A DNA stretch of 36,722 nt from the NCBI RefSeq assembly GCF_030382115.1, contig NZ_JAUDRJ010000003.1:6525047-6561768 (forward strand). Direction: 5' to 3'. Of the stretch, positions 8,774 to 17,890 are shown piece by piece. The notes beneath the pieces were generated by a model, which was given only the letters and a program-made list of their open reading frames with translations, had not been told where the DNA came from and did no database searches. The translations under genes were made by a program, and so were the position numbers. Numbering within the stretch: position 1 is the stretch's first letter; each line of letters opens with the position of its first letter. This stretch comes from Nostoc sp. GT001 (GTDB taxonomy: Bacteria > Cyanobacteriota > Cyanobacteriia > Cyanobacteriales > Nostocaceae).

Positions 8774-9565
8774 ATGGCATTCTTTCACAGCTTTACAGAT
8801 TCAATAAAGCAAAAGTGGTTGCAATTTTTCCAGAATAATCGAGACTGGATTACCCTCCACATGGAAGTGGAATCGGTGTACACCCCTGATGGCGGGAAGC
8901 GACCACCTTCCTACCTCATCCTGGGAGTTCTTAACGCCCTAGAGCCAAAACTAGCGCAGTTAATGCTGCCCTTTGCCAAACTCAATCCTGACGCCGATAC
9001 CCTAATTGAGGTGCTGGATTTGCATTTTGACCCAGATTTAGCTCTCGGTAATCGCTTTGTCGTCAACCCAGATGTAGAGAAATACGTAGAAGAAGCAGCA
9101 GATGTCATTGATGAAAAGCCTGAAGATGAAACATTGACACACGCTCATACAAATGGCTTTGCGGCGGTGGCGGTAGTTGAAGAGTTCACAATGGTGGATT
9201 CTGAGGATGAAAGCCTGGCAATCAGCGAGTTGGAAGAAACGGAAAATGGCTTTGGCGATATTTCCTTAACCAACGGACACAACTCAAAAGATGAGTCTCT
9301 CCAAAACTCTATAGAAGCAGATGAGTTTGGGGAAATTGCCTTCGATACAACAGCTGCAACGGAAGTAAAGCTGGATGAAGACGAAGACGAGGGGCTTGGA
9401 GATAGTCCACTAGATGAGAATGCGTTTAAAGACGTGTTATCAGATGTCTGGGGTGATGAAACAGCTTTACAAAAGGCTGAAGAAAATAACGATTTTTTAG
9501 GGGAAGAACTGCCAGCAGGCGTTTTTGATGAATCAGAAATTGCCCGCCTCTTCCCCAACGCTTAA
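8774..9565 (+). CDS. DUF5331-type protein encoded between chlL and chlN
   Basis: A cyanobacterial protein of about 263 residues. The first 110 residues form a folded-looking domain (FTDSIKQKWLQFFQNNRDWI, then PPSYLILGVLNALEPKLAQL and LIEVLDLHFDPDLALGNRF). The middle 120 residues are low-complexity and extremely acidic (runs such as DEDEDEGLGD), probably disordered; the last 20 (GVFDESEIARLFPNA) look like a conserved short motif. ATG 8774 is preferred over ATG 8759 because GGGGGA lies at the right distance before it. The domain assignment is from memory. The position between two subunits of one enzyme suggests a link to protochlorophyllide reduction, which is inference only. Confidence 0.8.
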   Translation: MAFFHSFTDSIKQKWLQFFQNNRDWITLHMEVESVYTPDGGKRPPSYLILGVLNALEPKLAQLMLPFAKLNPDADTLIEVLDLHFDPDLALGNRFVVNPDVEKYVEEAADVIDEKPEDETLTHAHTNGFAAVAVVEEFTMVDSEDESLAISELEETENGFGDISLTNGHNSKDESLQNSIEADEFGEIAFDTTAATEVKLDEDEDEGLGDSPLDENAFKDVLSDVWGDETALQKAEENNDFLGEELPAGVFDESEIARLFPNA

Positions 9566-9683
9566 TTATTGCCGTTCTTCGCAATTTTAAGGTTTAGATT
9601 TGGGGTTTTGGATGAGGAATTAGGGAAATTGTCGTTAGACAGCGGATACTTTTGTTGTCCCAGCCTTCAATCCAAAATTATCA

Positions 9684-9710
9684 ATCGTTCGACTGAGCAA
9701 AGCCGAAGTC
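9684..9710. repeat. Interspersed imperfect palindrome of the TTCGAC..GAAGT type
   Basis: TCGTTCGACTGAGC followed by AAAGCCGAAGTC forms an imperfect palindrome inside the gap between the DUF5331 gene and chlN. A related element, CCTTCGACAGGCTCAGGGC, lies inside the U32 gene at about 16709-16727. Such elements are scattered through cyanobacterial genomes. Confidence 0.45.
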
Positions 9711-9741
9711 TAAAATCTGAAATTGGTTGAACTGCCATTAA

Positions 9742-11169
<1,428 letters not shown>

Positions 11170-11209
11170 ATTTAGGTTTGGATTTAGCAACAGCATAATA
11201 CTATGTTAC

Positions 11210-11237
11210 GGGCGAACTTTTTGGTTCGTCCTTTTTT
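11210..11237 (+). terminator. Rho-independent terminator after chlN
   Basis: GGGCGAAC (11210-11217) pairs with GTTCGTCC (11224-11231) through 8 base pairs including one G-T, with a 6-base loop and a run of six T at 11232-11237. It lies about 40 bases after the chlN stop codon. Confidence 0.85.
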
Positions 11238-11240
11238 ATG

Positions 11241-11277
11241 AACCGCAGAGGCGCAGAGAACACAGAGGAAGAGGAGA
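11241..11277. repeat. Interspersed CGCAGAG-rich repeat
   Basis: AACCGCAGAGGCGCAGAGAA and CACAGAGGAAGAGG form a degenerate tandem CGCAGAG motif. Related copies are seen at about 12034-12053 and 14646-14686, all in the accessory patch 11.2-14.7 kb. Confidence 0.5.
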
Positions 11278-11340
11278 AATGGGGATAATCAAAAATGCTA
11301 AAATTTTTATATTACTTTTAGTTTTTTACTTCTTAAATTA

Positions 11341-11604
11341 ATGGAAATTACCAAATTGTCTCCCCAAGGACAAGTAATTATTCCCCAATCTTTGCGGGAA
11401 GCTCATCAATGGGAAGTAGGTCAAGAATTTATTATTATTGATATGGGTGATGGAATTCTTTTAAAGCCTAAGAAACCTTTTGCAGAAACTAAATTAGATG
11501 ATGTAGCAGGTTGTTTAAAATATCAGGGAAAACCTAAAACTCTTGAGGATATGGATAATGCAATTCGCCAAGGTATAGAGGAATCGTGGCATGATTGCAG
11601 TTGA
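11341..11604 (+). CDS. AbrB/SpoVT-type antitoxin (VapB-like)
   Basis: An 87-residue protein whose first 45 residues are the swapped-hairpin AbrB/MazE DNA-binding domain (KLSPQGQVIIPQSLREAHQW, then GQEFIII and ILLKPKKPF). The C-terminal tail (LDDVAGCLKYQGKPKTLEDM) is the usual toxin-wrapping segment. Its last 14 bases overlap the start of the PIN-domain gene, as in type II toxin-antitoxin operons. Such antitoxins bind their own promoter and neutralise the partner nuclease. Confidence 0.88.
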   Translation: MEITKLSPQGQVIIPQSLREAHQWEVGQEFIIIDMGDGILLKPKKPFAETKLDDVAGCLKYQGKPKTLEDMDNAIRQGIEESWHDCS

Positions 11605-11986
11605 TACAAATATAATTGTTAGATTTTTGACTCAAGATGATGAATTGCAGTTTCAAAAGAGCAGAGAAATTTTCCAGACTCAAGATATTTTTATTACGGA
11701 TACAGTAATACTTGAGACTGAATGGGTATTAAGGTTTGCATACAAATTGAAATCAGATGAGATTTGTACAGCTTTGAAAAACCTGTTTGGTTTGCCTAAT
11801 ATTTACCTTACCAATCCCAGCTTAATTGCTCAATTAATCCAGTTGCATGAAAATGGTTTAGATTTTGCTGATGCTTTTCATCTAATCCATAGTCAGCACT
11901 GTTCTGAGTTTTACACATTTGATGAAAAGTTTGTAAAAAGAGCGAAGGGGCTGATGCAGTGTGAAGTTAAAAAGCCTTTGACTTAG
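11591..11986 (+). CDS. PIN-domain ribonuclease toxin (VapC-like)
   Basis: A 131-residue PIN domain. The acidic active site is complete: Asp5 (AVDTNIIV), Glu42 (ILETEWVL), Asp91/Asp94 (LDFADAFHL) and Asp111 (TFDEKF). VapC-type toxins are magnesium-dependent endoribonucleases that typically cut tRNA or rRNA. The start overlaps the AbrB-type antitoxin gene by 14 bases, so the pair is translationally coupled. It looks intact, unlike several other toxin-type genes in the window. Confidence 0.9.
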   Translation: MIAVDTNIIVRFLTQDDELQFQKSREIFQTQDIFITDTVILETEWVLRFAYKLKSDEICTALKNLFGLPNIYLTNPSLIAQLIQLHENGLDFADAFHLIHSQHCSEFYTFDEKFVKRAKGLMQCEVKKPLT

Positions 11987-12109
11987 GAAAATAGCGAACT
12001 TAATACAGCTTTACTTCAAATAGTAGCGTTTTTAAACGCAGAGGAACGCGGAGTCTTGCTAAATTTAATTCGCTACGAGTGAAATGCTGTACTTAGTTCA
12101 CATGGAAGG

Positions 12110-13507
12110 TTACAACTCTAAAGGTTTGGATGGAATTATATACATTAATTCTGCGCCGTCTGGTTTAATTTCTGTAGATGGTGTTAAATTAAGCCAGTCA
12201 TGAAAGCTGATTCCTAATTGGGATATTGCTTGTACTTCTGTTTGGTAAGATTCAAAGCGGCGATTGGTTTCAATCATAGATTCCATTACTTCAAACACTT
12301 GGGGAAGACGTTTGTAAGCTTCTTTTTCAAATCTCCCTGTGAATGGAGTAGGATTTCCTCCGAATATGCCCCATTGAATTTCACTACGATCTACAATTGC
12401 CGATGGAAGTGATGATAACCATTCATCATGACTTTGAGTTAGTTTAAACATATTCTCGCGTTGCATCTCGAAAACTGTATTTTCATTAAAATTCGGGTCA
12501 ATCCATTGGTAAATTTGGGTTAGTTTATGTAAATCAATCTGACCTTTAAACTGAGGATGTAAGTATGCTGCTGGATTAGAAGTAAGCATGAGTTCAATAT
12601 ATTTGTGAAGCAGCAACCTGATAAATTTTGCTCCTTCTTGAAAACGACGAAGCGCTGTCTCATGTTCTTCTAGTTCTAAGTGACAACGTGCTTCCGCAAT
12701 ATAGGCTAGAGATAATGTCAGTATATATTTGTCAATAATTGGGCTTTTCTGGGAAAGTTCATTAACTGTGTAATCTTTGTAAATATGTTCTGCTTCTAAG
12801 AAGCGATTGATAGCTTGTAAGGCACTGCTTCTACGATTTTCAGGTTTAGTCATCGTGAAAGCATTAAGTGCTAATTCTATTCCAGCATGGAAATTAGCAT
12901 AGAAACTCAGGTCAATTTTGCGGTTGACTTTGTTCAATAGTTCTTCCGCTTGTTTTAGGCGTTTTTCTAGCTCATTGAGACGCTGTGCTATTACAGCAAA
13001 GCCCATTACTGAAACACCTAGATTAAGTACACTAGCAGCAGTAGTTACTTGCAAAAAACCTTGAGTTAATTGCAGATTCTGCCCAATTTCCCCTAACTGA
13101 TTTTCAATCCCACCTAAACGTCCATTGACATCGGCGAATCCTTTCCCAGAAATAGCCGCATTAGCGACTGTTCCAATCAGATTTACCCTTGAAACAGCTA
13201 TGTTGCCTAGACTTGCTTGTTCAACTCCACCCAAGCGTCCACTGACATCAGCTAATCCTTGTCTTGTAGCAGCAGCATTTGCCCCAGAAGCAACAAGATT
13301 TGCACCAGAGAAAGCAAGGTTGAGTAAATTGTTAGGGGAAGAACTTAGTGCTGAAATTGGAGAATTATTGGATTCTCTTAACCAAGTAACAATATGTTTG
13401 CTTGTTGCGTTTATAATTACACCTCCAACCCTTACTAAAGTTCCATCTTGCAGCCCTTTGGCAATCCAACTAGCAAGTGTAAAAGTTACTGTTAATGGTA
13501 TAGTCAT
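12110..13507 (-). CDS. Unrecognised 465-aa protein with internal repeat, hydrophobic hairpin and coiled coil
   Basis: I cannot assign a family. Residues 22-45 hold GTLVRVGGVI and KHIVTWLRE. Residues about 62-97 and 101-136 are an internal duplication of about 36 residues with a 39-residue period (copies share NAA, G(L/F)ADV(S/N)GRLGG(V/I)E). Residues about 150-174 (VTTAASVLNLGVSVMGFAVI) form one glycine-containing hydrophobic segment, directly followed by a coiled coil (about 175-200). The C-terminal half is helical with TPR-like spacing. Start ATG 13505-13507 has a strong AGGAGAAG site. The gene stands alone. The repeat plus hydrophobic segment plus coiled coil recalls helical membrane-active proteins, but this is only a resemblance. 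Confidence 0.75.
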   Translation of the reverse strand: MTIPLTVTFTLASWIAKGLQDGTLVRVGGVIINATSKHIVTWLRESNNSPISALSSSPNNLLNLAFSGANLVASGANAAATRQGLADVSGRLGGVEQASLGNIAVSRVNLIGTVANAAISGKGFADVNGRLGGIENQLGEIGQNLQLTQGFLQVTTAASVLNLGVSVMGFAVIAQRLNELEKRLKQAEELLNKVNRKIDLSFYANFHAGIELALNAFTMTKPENRRSSALQAINRFLEAEHIYKDYTVNELSQKSPIIDKYILTLSLAYIAEARCHLELEEHETALRRFQEGAKFIRLLLHKYIELMLTSNPAAYLHPQFKGQIDLHKLTQIYQWIDPNFNENTVFEMQRENMFKLTQSHDEWLSSLPSAIVDRSEIQWGIFGGNPTPFTGRFEKEAYKRLPQVFEVMESMIETNRRFESYQTEVQAISQLGISFHDWLNLTPSTEIKPDGAELMYIIPSKPLEL

Positions 13508-13605
13508 AATCTTCTCCTGATTGCTAAAATATCTACACTTTACTCAGTATTCCCCAATTGATATGTTGTCTAACAATTACTAATGCAAGTTCAATTCTGT
13601 CTAAT

Positions 13606-13767
13606 AGCGATCGCTCTTTTTAACGAATCGCCAATGCTAACAAAGAAAAGCGATCGCTCTTTTTAACCAGAAGATGCAGAGCGATCGCAGATACAATCAT
13701 TGAACGCGGCTGGAAATCTAACTTAAATTAATAAATTACAGATGAGAGAGCGATCGCTATTTTTAAG
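13606..13767. repeat. HIP1-containing direct repeats
   Basis: Four GCGATCGC octamers occur in 151 bases (13607, 13650, 13681, 13750). Two 19-base copies of AGCGATCGCTCTTTTTAAC begin at 13606 and 13649 and are identical; a third, with two changes, begins at 13749. They fill the gap between the 465-residue protein gene and xisI. Confidence 0.8.
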
Positions 13768-13775
13768 AAGTTCAA

Positions 13776-14108
13776 TTAACTAACAGCAAACTCTGTATAT
13801 TTTCGTACAGAGGGTAACTGAAAACCTAAAACAATATCCTCTTTTGGGACACCTAATTCAACCAATTCATTAGCAATTCCTACCTCTGTCCCATCTTGCT
13901 GAATCCAGATTTTATCGTCAATAATATCTAGATGGAGAACAGGCCAATATATGCGGTCTTGTTCGCGCCAACCTACATAAACTAATTGATAACGATCGTG
14001 TTCTGTATCAAAAATTGTCTGTGCTTGAATACGATTATCCCAAACAATACTGGCGTGTTGTTGAAGTAAATTCTTAATATATTCTCGATATTCGTTTAGC
14101 TTTGCCAT
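13776..14108 (-). CDS. xisI: XisI family protein
   Basis: A 110-residue protein matching XisI (fdxN element excision controlling factor family): IFDTEHDRYQLVYVGWRE, then VLHLDIIDDKIWIQQDGTE, and the C-terminal ELVELGVPKEDIVLGFQ with a YTEFAV end. In Anabaena XisH and XisI are needed for programmed excision of the fdxN element in heterocysts, but many paralogous xisH-xisI pairs exist across cyanobacteria with unknown roles. The start ATG overlaps the end of xisH by 13 bases. The gene itself is intact, although its partner is interrupted. Confidence 0.9.
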   Translation of the reverse strand: MAKLNEYREYIKNLLQQHASIVWDNRIQAQTIFDTEHDRYQLVYVGWREQDRIYWPVLHLDIIDDKIWIQQDGTEVGIANELVELGVPKEDIVLGFQLPSVRKYTEFAVS

Positions 14109-14512
14109 TCTGCGATCGCCTCCTGTTCAATATTATAAATTAGTAAACAGAGTTGATTAGTTTTAATTACAGATTGGATAAATGGAAGGATAAAAAACTC
14201 ATTGTAAACAGTACTATGAACTGCTAAATATAAAGTGCGATTAGCTTCTTGTTTTTGTAAAGCAATTCGGTAAATAATAAATTGTCCTAATGCAGCATAA
14301 AGTTCTGTAATTTTTGACGGACTTAGAAAACTTTTAATTTAAACAGCTATTTTTTGTCCTTGTTTTTCGGCTGCAATAACTTTTTCTGCTCCTAAATCAA
14401 CATATAATTCAAGGGTTCCTGCCTGTAGAGCATAAGTATCGTGAGTGATTAACCAGCCATCTTTCTCAAGTGCTGTTTTGACAACTGTATGAAAGGCATC
14501 TTTAGCAGGCAC
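14096..14512 (-). pseudogene. xisH: xisH with a nonsense codon at the nuclease ExK motif
   Basis: Starting at GTG 14512 the frame reads PAKDAFHTVVKTALEKDGWL, then LELYVDLGAEK and GQKIAV, a clear XisH N-terminus. Codon 58 is TAA (14339-14341), and the same frame continues directly with IKSFLSPSKITELYAALGQF and the normal XisH C-terminus to TAA at 14096-14098, for 138 codons in total. XisH proteins normally read VEIKSF here, so one base change (GAA to TAA) turned the Glu of the predicted PD-(D/E)XK motif into a stop. There is no frameshift. The lesion looks recent since the rest is well preserved; a sequencing error or stop readthrough cannot be excluded. Confidence 0.88.
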
Positions 14513-14670
14513 AGGTTTAATTCCAATTTATGGCGGCACTTGATTTAAGAATTTCCATTTTGTTAATACATTGAGAACTTAGCGAAACTTTTTTTAACTA
14601 AATTTAATATAGTTCTGTTTCTTCTCGCCTGTCTACTTACTCCAGATGCAGAGGAGAAGAGGATTGAATA

Positions 14671-14725
14671 AACCGCAGAGGAGAAAGCGATGCCTACGGC
14701 AACCCCTTTGGGGAACGCCCCATCC
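14671..14725. repeat. Composite of interspersed repeats upstream of the U32 gene
   Basis: An AACCGCAGAGGAGAAAGCG unit (as at 11241) runs into GCGATGCCTACGGC and a CCCTTTGGGGAACGCC hairpin-forming piece. The GCGATGCCTACGGC part recurs at 25135. The 266-base gap from 14513 holds no gene. Confidence 0.5.
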
Positions 14726-14778
14726 CCCAATAACTTCGATAAAATCACTATGGTGCTAGTTAATTCTCTCTAAATATA

Positions 14779-17460
14779 ATGAAAAGCGATCGCCCTTCTT
14801 CCCAACTTTCTCTTCAACGTCCTGAATTACTTGCGCCAGCAGGTAATTGGGAATGTGCTAAAGCTGCTGTGGAAAATGGGGCAGATGCGATTTACTTCGG
14901 TTTGGATCGGTTTAACGCCAGAATGCGGGCACAAAATTTTACTGAGGCGGACTTACCCCAATTGATGGCATTCCTGCACCGTCGGGGCGTAAAGGGTTAT
15001 GTCACCGTCAACACACTCATATTTCCCAAAGAACTAGCAGAAGCACAGCAATATCTCCGCACAATTATTGCAGCTGGTGTGGATGCAGCGATCGTTCAAG
15101 ATATCGGTATATGCCGTCTCATCCGTCAACTTTCGCCCGATTTTCCCATCCATGCTTCCACGCAAATGACAATTACCAGTGCGGCTGGGGTGGAATTTGC
15201 CAAATCTCTTGGCTGTCAATTGGTGGTATTGGCGCGTGAATGTTCTCTCAAAGAAATCAATAAAATACAGCAGCAGATTGCCCAACAGGAAACGTCGCTG
15301 CCTTTGGAAGTTTTTGTTCACGGTGCTTTGTGCGTAGCGTATTCCGGTCAGTGTTTGACTAGTGAGGCTTTAGGCGGACGTTCTGCTAACCGAGGTGAAT
15401 GTGCCCAAGCTTGCCGGATGCCCTACGATTTAATCGCCGATGGGGAAGTTGTAAATTTAAAAGAGCGCAAATATTTACTCAGTCCTCAAGACCTAGCAGG
15501 GTTAGATGTTTTGCCCGATTTGGTGAAATCTGGAGTAACTTGTCTCAAGATTGAAGGTCGTTTGAAGGCTCCAGAGTATGTTGCTAATGTCACCCGTGTT
15601 TATCGGCAAGCTTTGGATAGTGTAATGACGCAATTGGAAAGACCTAACCCCCTAACCCCCTTCCCTATCAGGGAAGGGGGAACAAAAGGCTCCCTCTCCG
15701 AAACGGAGAGGGGTTGGGGGAGAGGTCAATCAGATCGAGAACATTACAACCTAGAAATGGCATTTTCTCGCGGACTCTACACGGGTTGGTTTGGCGGAAT
15801 TAATAATCAAGAACTAGTTCACGCCCGTTTTGGTAAAAAACGTGGGGTTTATTTAGGTGAAGTCAGCCGCATTCACAACGAACAGGTAACAGTCAAACTA
15901 GAAGCACCTGTAAAACCAGGGGATGGAATTGTGTTTGACTGCGGTCATCCAGAGGCGAAGGAAGAAGGTGGCCGGGTTTATGCTGTGGTACACAAAGGTA
16001 ATGAAACCATGCTGACCTTTGGGCGAAATGACTTGAACCTGCGCCGAGTGCATATAGGCGATCGCATTTGGAAAACCAGCGATCCAGAACTCGATAAGCA
16101 AGTGCGTCAGAGTTTTGCTGGCGAAAATCCCCAATTTCAGCGTCCCATTAATGTAGAAATTTATGGAGAAGTTGGTCAGGCGTTGATTGCGATCGCTCGT
16201 GATCAACTTGGTAATATTGTACAGGTAGAGTCCGCAATTTCACTAGTTGAAGCGCACACCAAACCCCTAGATACAGACCGTTTACAAGAACAATTTGGTC
16301 GTTTGGGTAACACCCCTTTCTGTTTAGGAACACTAACCAACCACCTCAGCGGTGCTATTATGCTACCCGTAAGTGAATTAAACCGGATGCGGCGGGAAAT
16401 CGTAGCACAGTTGGAAGAATTGCGAAGTCAACCCAAACGCTGGCAATTACATTGTGATGTCTCTTTCCAAAACTTACTCCCCTCATCTCCCACCCTGCGG
16501 GAAGCTAAAGCTACATCTCCCTCACTCATCGTCCTAGTACGAAATCTCAAGCAACTCCAAGCCGCCCTCAAAGCTGGTGTTGAAACACTGTACTGTGAAT
16601 TTGAAGACCCCCGTGCCTACCAAGAAGCGGTGCAAATGGTGCGCCAGCAACAGCAAAAAAACAAAGCAGAAAATTCTTCACTTTTAACTCATAACTCAGC
16701 ACTCCTAACCCTTCGACAGGCTCAGGGCATCGCTCCTAACTCCCAACTTCCCACAATTTGGGTTGCACCACCCCGAATTACTAAACCGGGGGAAAATTGG
16801 ATTTTACAGCAAGTACGTGCCTCGGAAGCAGATGGCTATCTGATACGGAACTATGACCAATTGCAATTCTTTGCTCAAGACCGTTGCATTGGAGATTTTT
16901 CGCTCAACGTTGCTAATCCCTTAACAGCAGACTACTTTCAGCAACACTTTGGTTTAGAACGGCTGACGGCATCCTATGACCTGAATATTACCCAACTGCA
17001 AGACCTGCTCACCAGTTGTCCACCCCAGTGGTTTGAAGTGACAATCCATCAACATATACCAATGTTTCACATGGAACATTGTGTTTTTTGCGCCTTTCTC
17101 TCGACGGGTACAGATTACACCAACTGTGGACGACCTTGTGAAAAACAGGAAGTGAAATTAAAAGACCGTGTAGGCAGCGAACACGTCATCAAAGCAGATG
17201 TAGGTTGCCGTAATACTGTATTTAACGGCACTGCTCAAACGGGAGCCGAGTACGTACAGCGCCTTATAGAACTGGGATTACGTCACTTTCGCATCGAGTT
17301 TGTGAATGAAACACCAGAGCAAGTGAGTAAAACAATATATTTTTATAGTCAATTATTGCAAGGCGAAATTACTGGTTCCCAACTCTGGCGTGAATTGAAG
17401 TTGCAAAATCAATTAGGCGTGACTCGTGGCCCGATGGGAGTGTCAGCACTGCGGTCATAA
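14779..17460 (+). CDS. U32 family peptidase with DUF3656 (RlhA-like)
   Basis: An 893-residue protein. Residues 14-260 are the U32 domain (PELLAPAGNWECAKAAVENG; ASTQMTIT), with four cysteines at 185, 192, 208 and 212 spaced like the iron-sulfur ligands of this family. A DUF3656-like region and a C-terminal Cys-rich segment (MEHCVFCAF, NCGRPCEK) follow. The E. coli homologue with this layout, RlhA, is required for hydroxylation of a 23S rRNA cytidine; YegQ/TrhP relatives act on tRNA. Despite the name, peptidase activity is doubtful. Three linker segments (about residues 288-317, 569-586 and 632-658) are encoded by short interspersed genomic repeats that keep the frame open. ATG 14779 gives the expected N-terminus. 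Confidence 0.9.
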   Translation: MKSDRPSSQLSLQRPELLAPAGNWECAKAAVENGADAIYFGLDRFNARMRAQNFTEADLPQLMAFLHRRGVKGYVTVNTLIFPKELAEAQQYLRTIIAAGVDAAIVQDIGICRLIRQLSPDFPIHASTQMTITSAAGVEFAKSLGCQLVVLARECSLKEINKIQQQIAQQETSLPLEVFVHGALCVAYSGQCLTSEALGGRSANRGECAQACRMPYDLIADGEVVNLKERKYLLSPQDLAGLDVLPDLVKSGVTCLKIEGRLKAPEYVANVTRVYRQALDSVMTQLERPNPLTPFPIREGGTKGSLSETERGWGRGQSDREHYNLEMAFSRGLYTGWFGGINNQELVHARFGKKRGVYLGEVSRIHNEQVTVKLEAPVKPGDGIVFDCGHPEAKEEGGRVYAVVHKGNETMLTFGRNDLNLRRVHIGDRIWKTSDPELDKQVRQSFAGENPQFQRPINVEIYGEVGQALIAIARDQLGNIVQVESAISLVEAHTKPLDTDRLQEQFGRLGNTPFCLGTLTNHLSGAIMLPVSELNRMRREIVAQLEELRSQPKRWQLHCDVSFQNLLPSSPTLREAKATSPSLIVLVRNLKQLQAALKAGVETLYCEFEDPRAYQEAVQMVRQQQQKNKAENSSLLTHNSALLTLRQAQGIAPNSQLPTIWVAPPRITKPGENWILQQVRASEADGYLIRNYDQLQFFAQDRCIGDFSLNVANPLTADYFQQHFGLERLTASYDLNITQLQDLLTSCPPQWFEVTIHQHIPMFHMEHCVFCAFLSTGTDYTNCGRPCEKQEVKLKDRVGSEHVIKADVGCRNTVFNGTAQTGAEYVQRLIELGLRHFRIEFVNETPEQVSKTIYFYSQLLQGEITGSQLWRELKLQNQLGVTRGPMGVSALRS
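15641..15727. repeat. 87-bp palindromic repeat inserted in frame in the U32 gene
   Basis: The segment begins GACCTAACCCCCTAACCCCC and ends GGGGTTGGGGGAGAGGTC, with internal hairpin arms TTCCCT/AGGGAA and CTCTCCG/CGGAGAG. It is 87 bases, a multiple of three, and encodes a Pro/Gly/Arg-rich stretch absent from the conserved domain around it. Similar G/C-tract palindromes are common between genes in Nostoc-type genomes. Confidence 0.8.
16673..16752. repeat. Nested intergenic-type repeats inside the U32 gene
   Basis: ACTCATAACTCAGCACTCC is a typical short degenerate cyanobacterial repeat. Within it sits CCTTCGACAGGCTCAGGGC, flanked on both sides by CTCCTAAC (16702-16709 and 16733-16740). The flanks could be a target duplication or merely the repetitive nature of the host repeat. 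The reading frame stays open throughout. Confidence 0.65.
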
Positions 17461-17890
17461 TTGATTTTCTGAACGCCCAGCTTTAAAAATCTGTTTAGCA
17501 GTCAAGTTTAATTCTGGGAATGTAGGGGATAAGCTGTTCCACATTTAAATTACATATCAAAATCATTAGTTACATAAATTTACATACAAACTTAAATAGG
17601 GCTTGCTGAAAAATAAAAAATAGTAGTCTAAGCTACAAACAGACTTCAAGACTTGTATAGCAAAAGATAATCTCACGCAATCTTGAGAAAAGTCATAATA
17701 TTTCACTGGATATGGAATCAGAAAAATGGTGCGCGCAATTTCAGTATTAAAGCGTAAACAACATAAATTCACTTGCTGGAATTCCGCAATTGCCACAAAG
17801 ACAATAGCAAAAACGCAGGGTAGCCTTTAACTAGAAAAACAGTATTAGGTAATTCCTAGACACAACTTTTATATTATTTTTCTTGTTTTT
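17461..17890. other. Intergenic region with a possible insertion-sequence remnant
   Basis: About 430 bases without a supported gene. The piece around 17597-17615 (GGGCTTGCTGAAAAA) resembles ends of insertion sequences often seen in Nostoc, and the following 200 bases lack coding character. No transposase frame or second matching end is visible, so this is only a suspicion. Confidence 0.3.

Noticed and set aside
9145..9558. 137-codon minus-strand frame rich in Ser
   Set aside because: Antisense to the acidic tail of the DUF5331 protein; GA-rich coding DNA reads as Ser-rich on the other strand.
13606..13767. Possible CRISPR array
   Set aside because: Only three repeat units with unequal spacing (43 and 100 bases), HIP1-centred, and no cas genes nearby.
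14779..17460. U32 gene as a frameshifted pseudogene because of its repeat insertions
   Set aside because: The frame is open across all three insertions and conserved blocks, including all four iron-sulfur cysteines and the C-terminal Cys region, are intact.
17566..17796. 76-codon minus-strand frame ending in a FSKPYL-containing segment
   Set aside because: It lacks coding character and its end coincides with a sequence resembling insertion-sequence ends, so it is probably part of a repeat or IS remnant.
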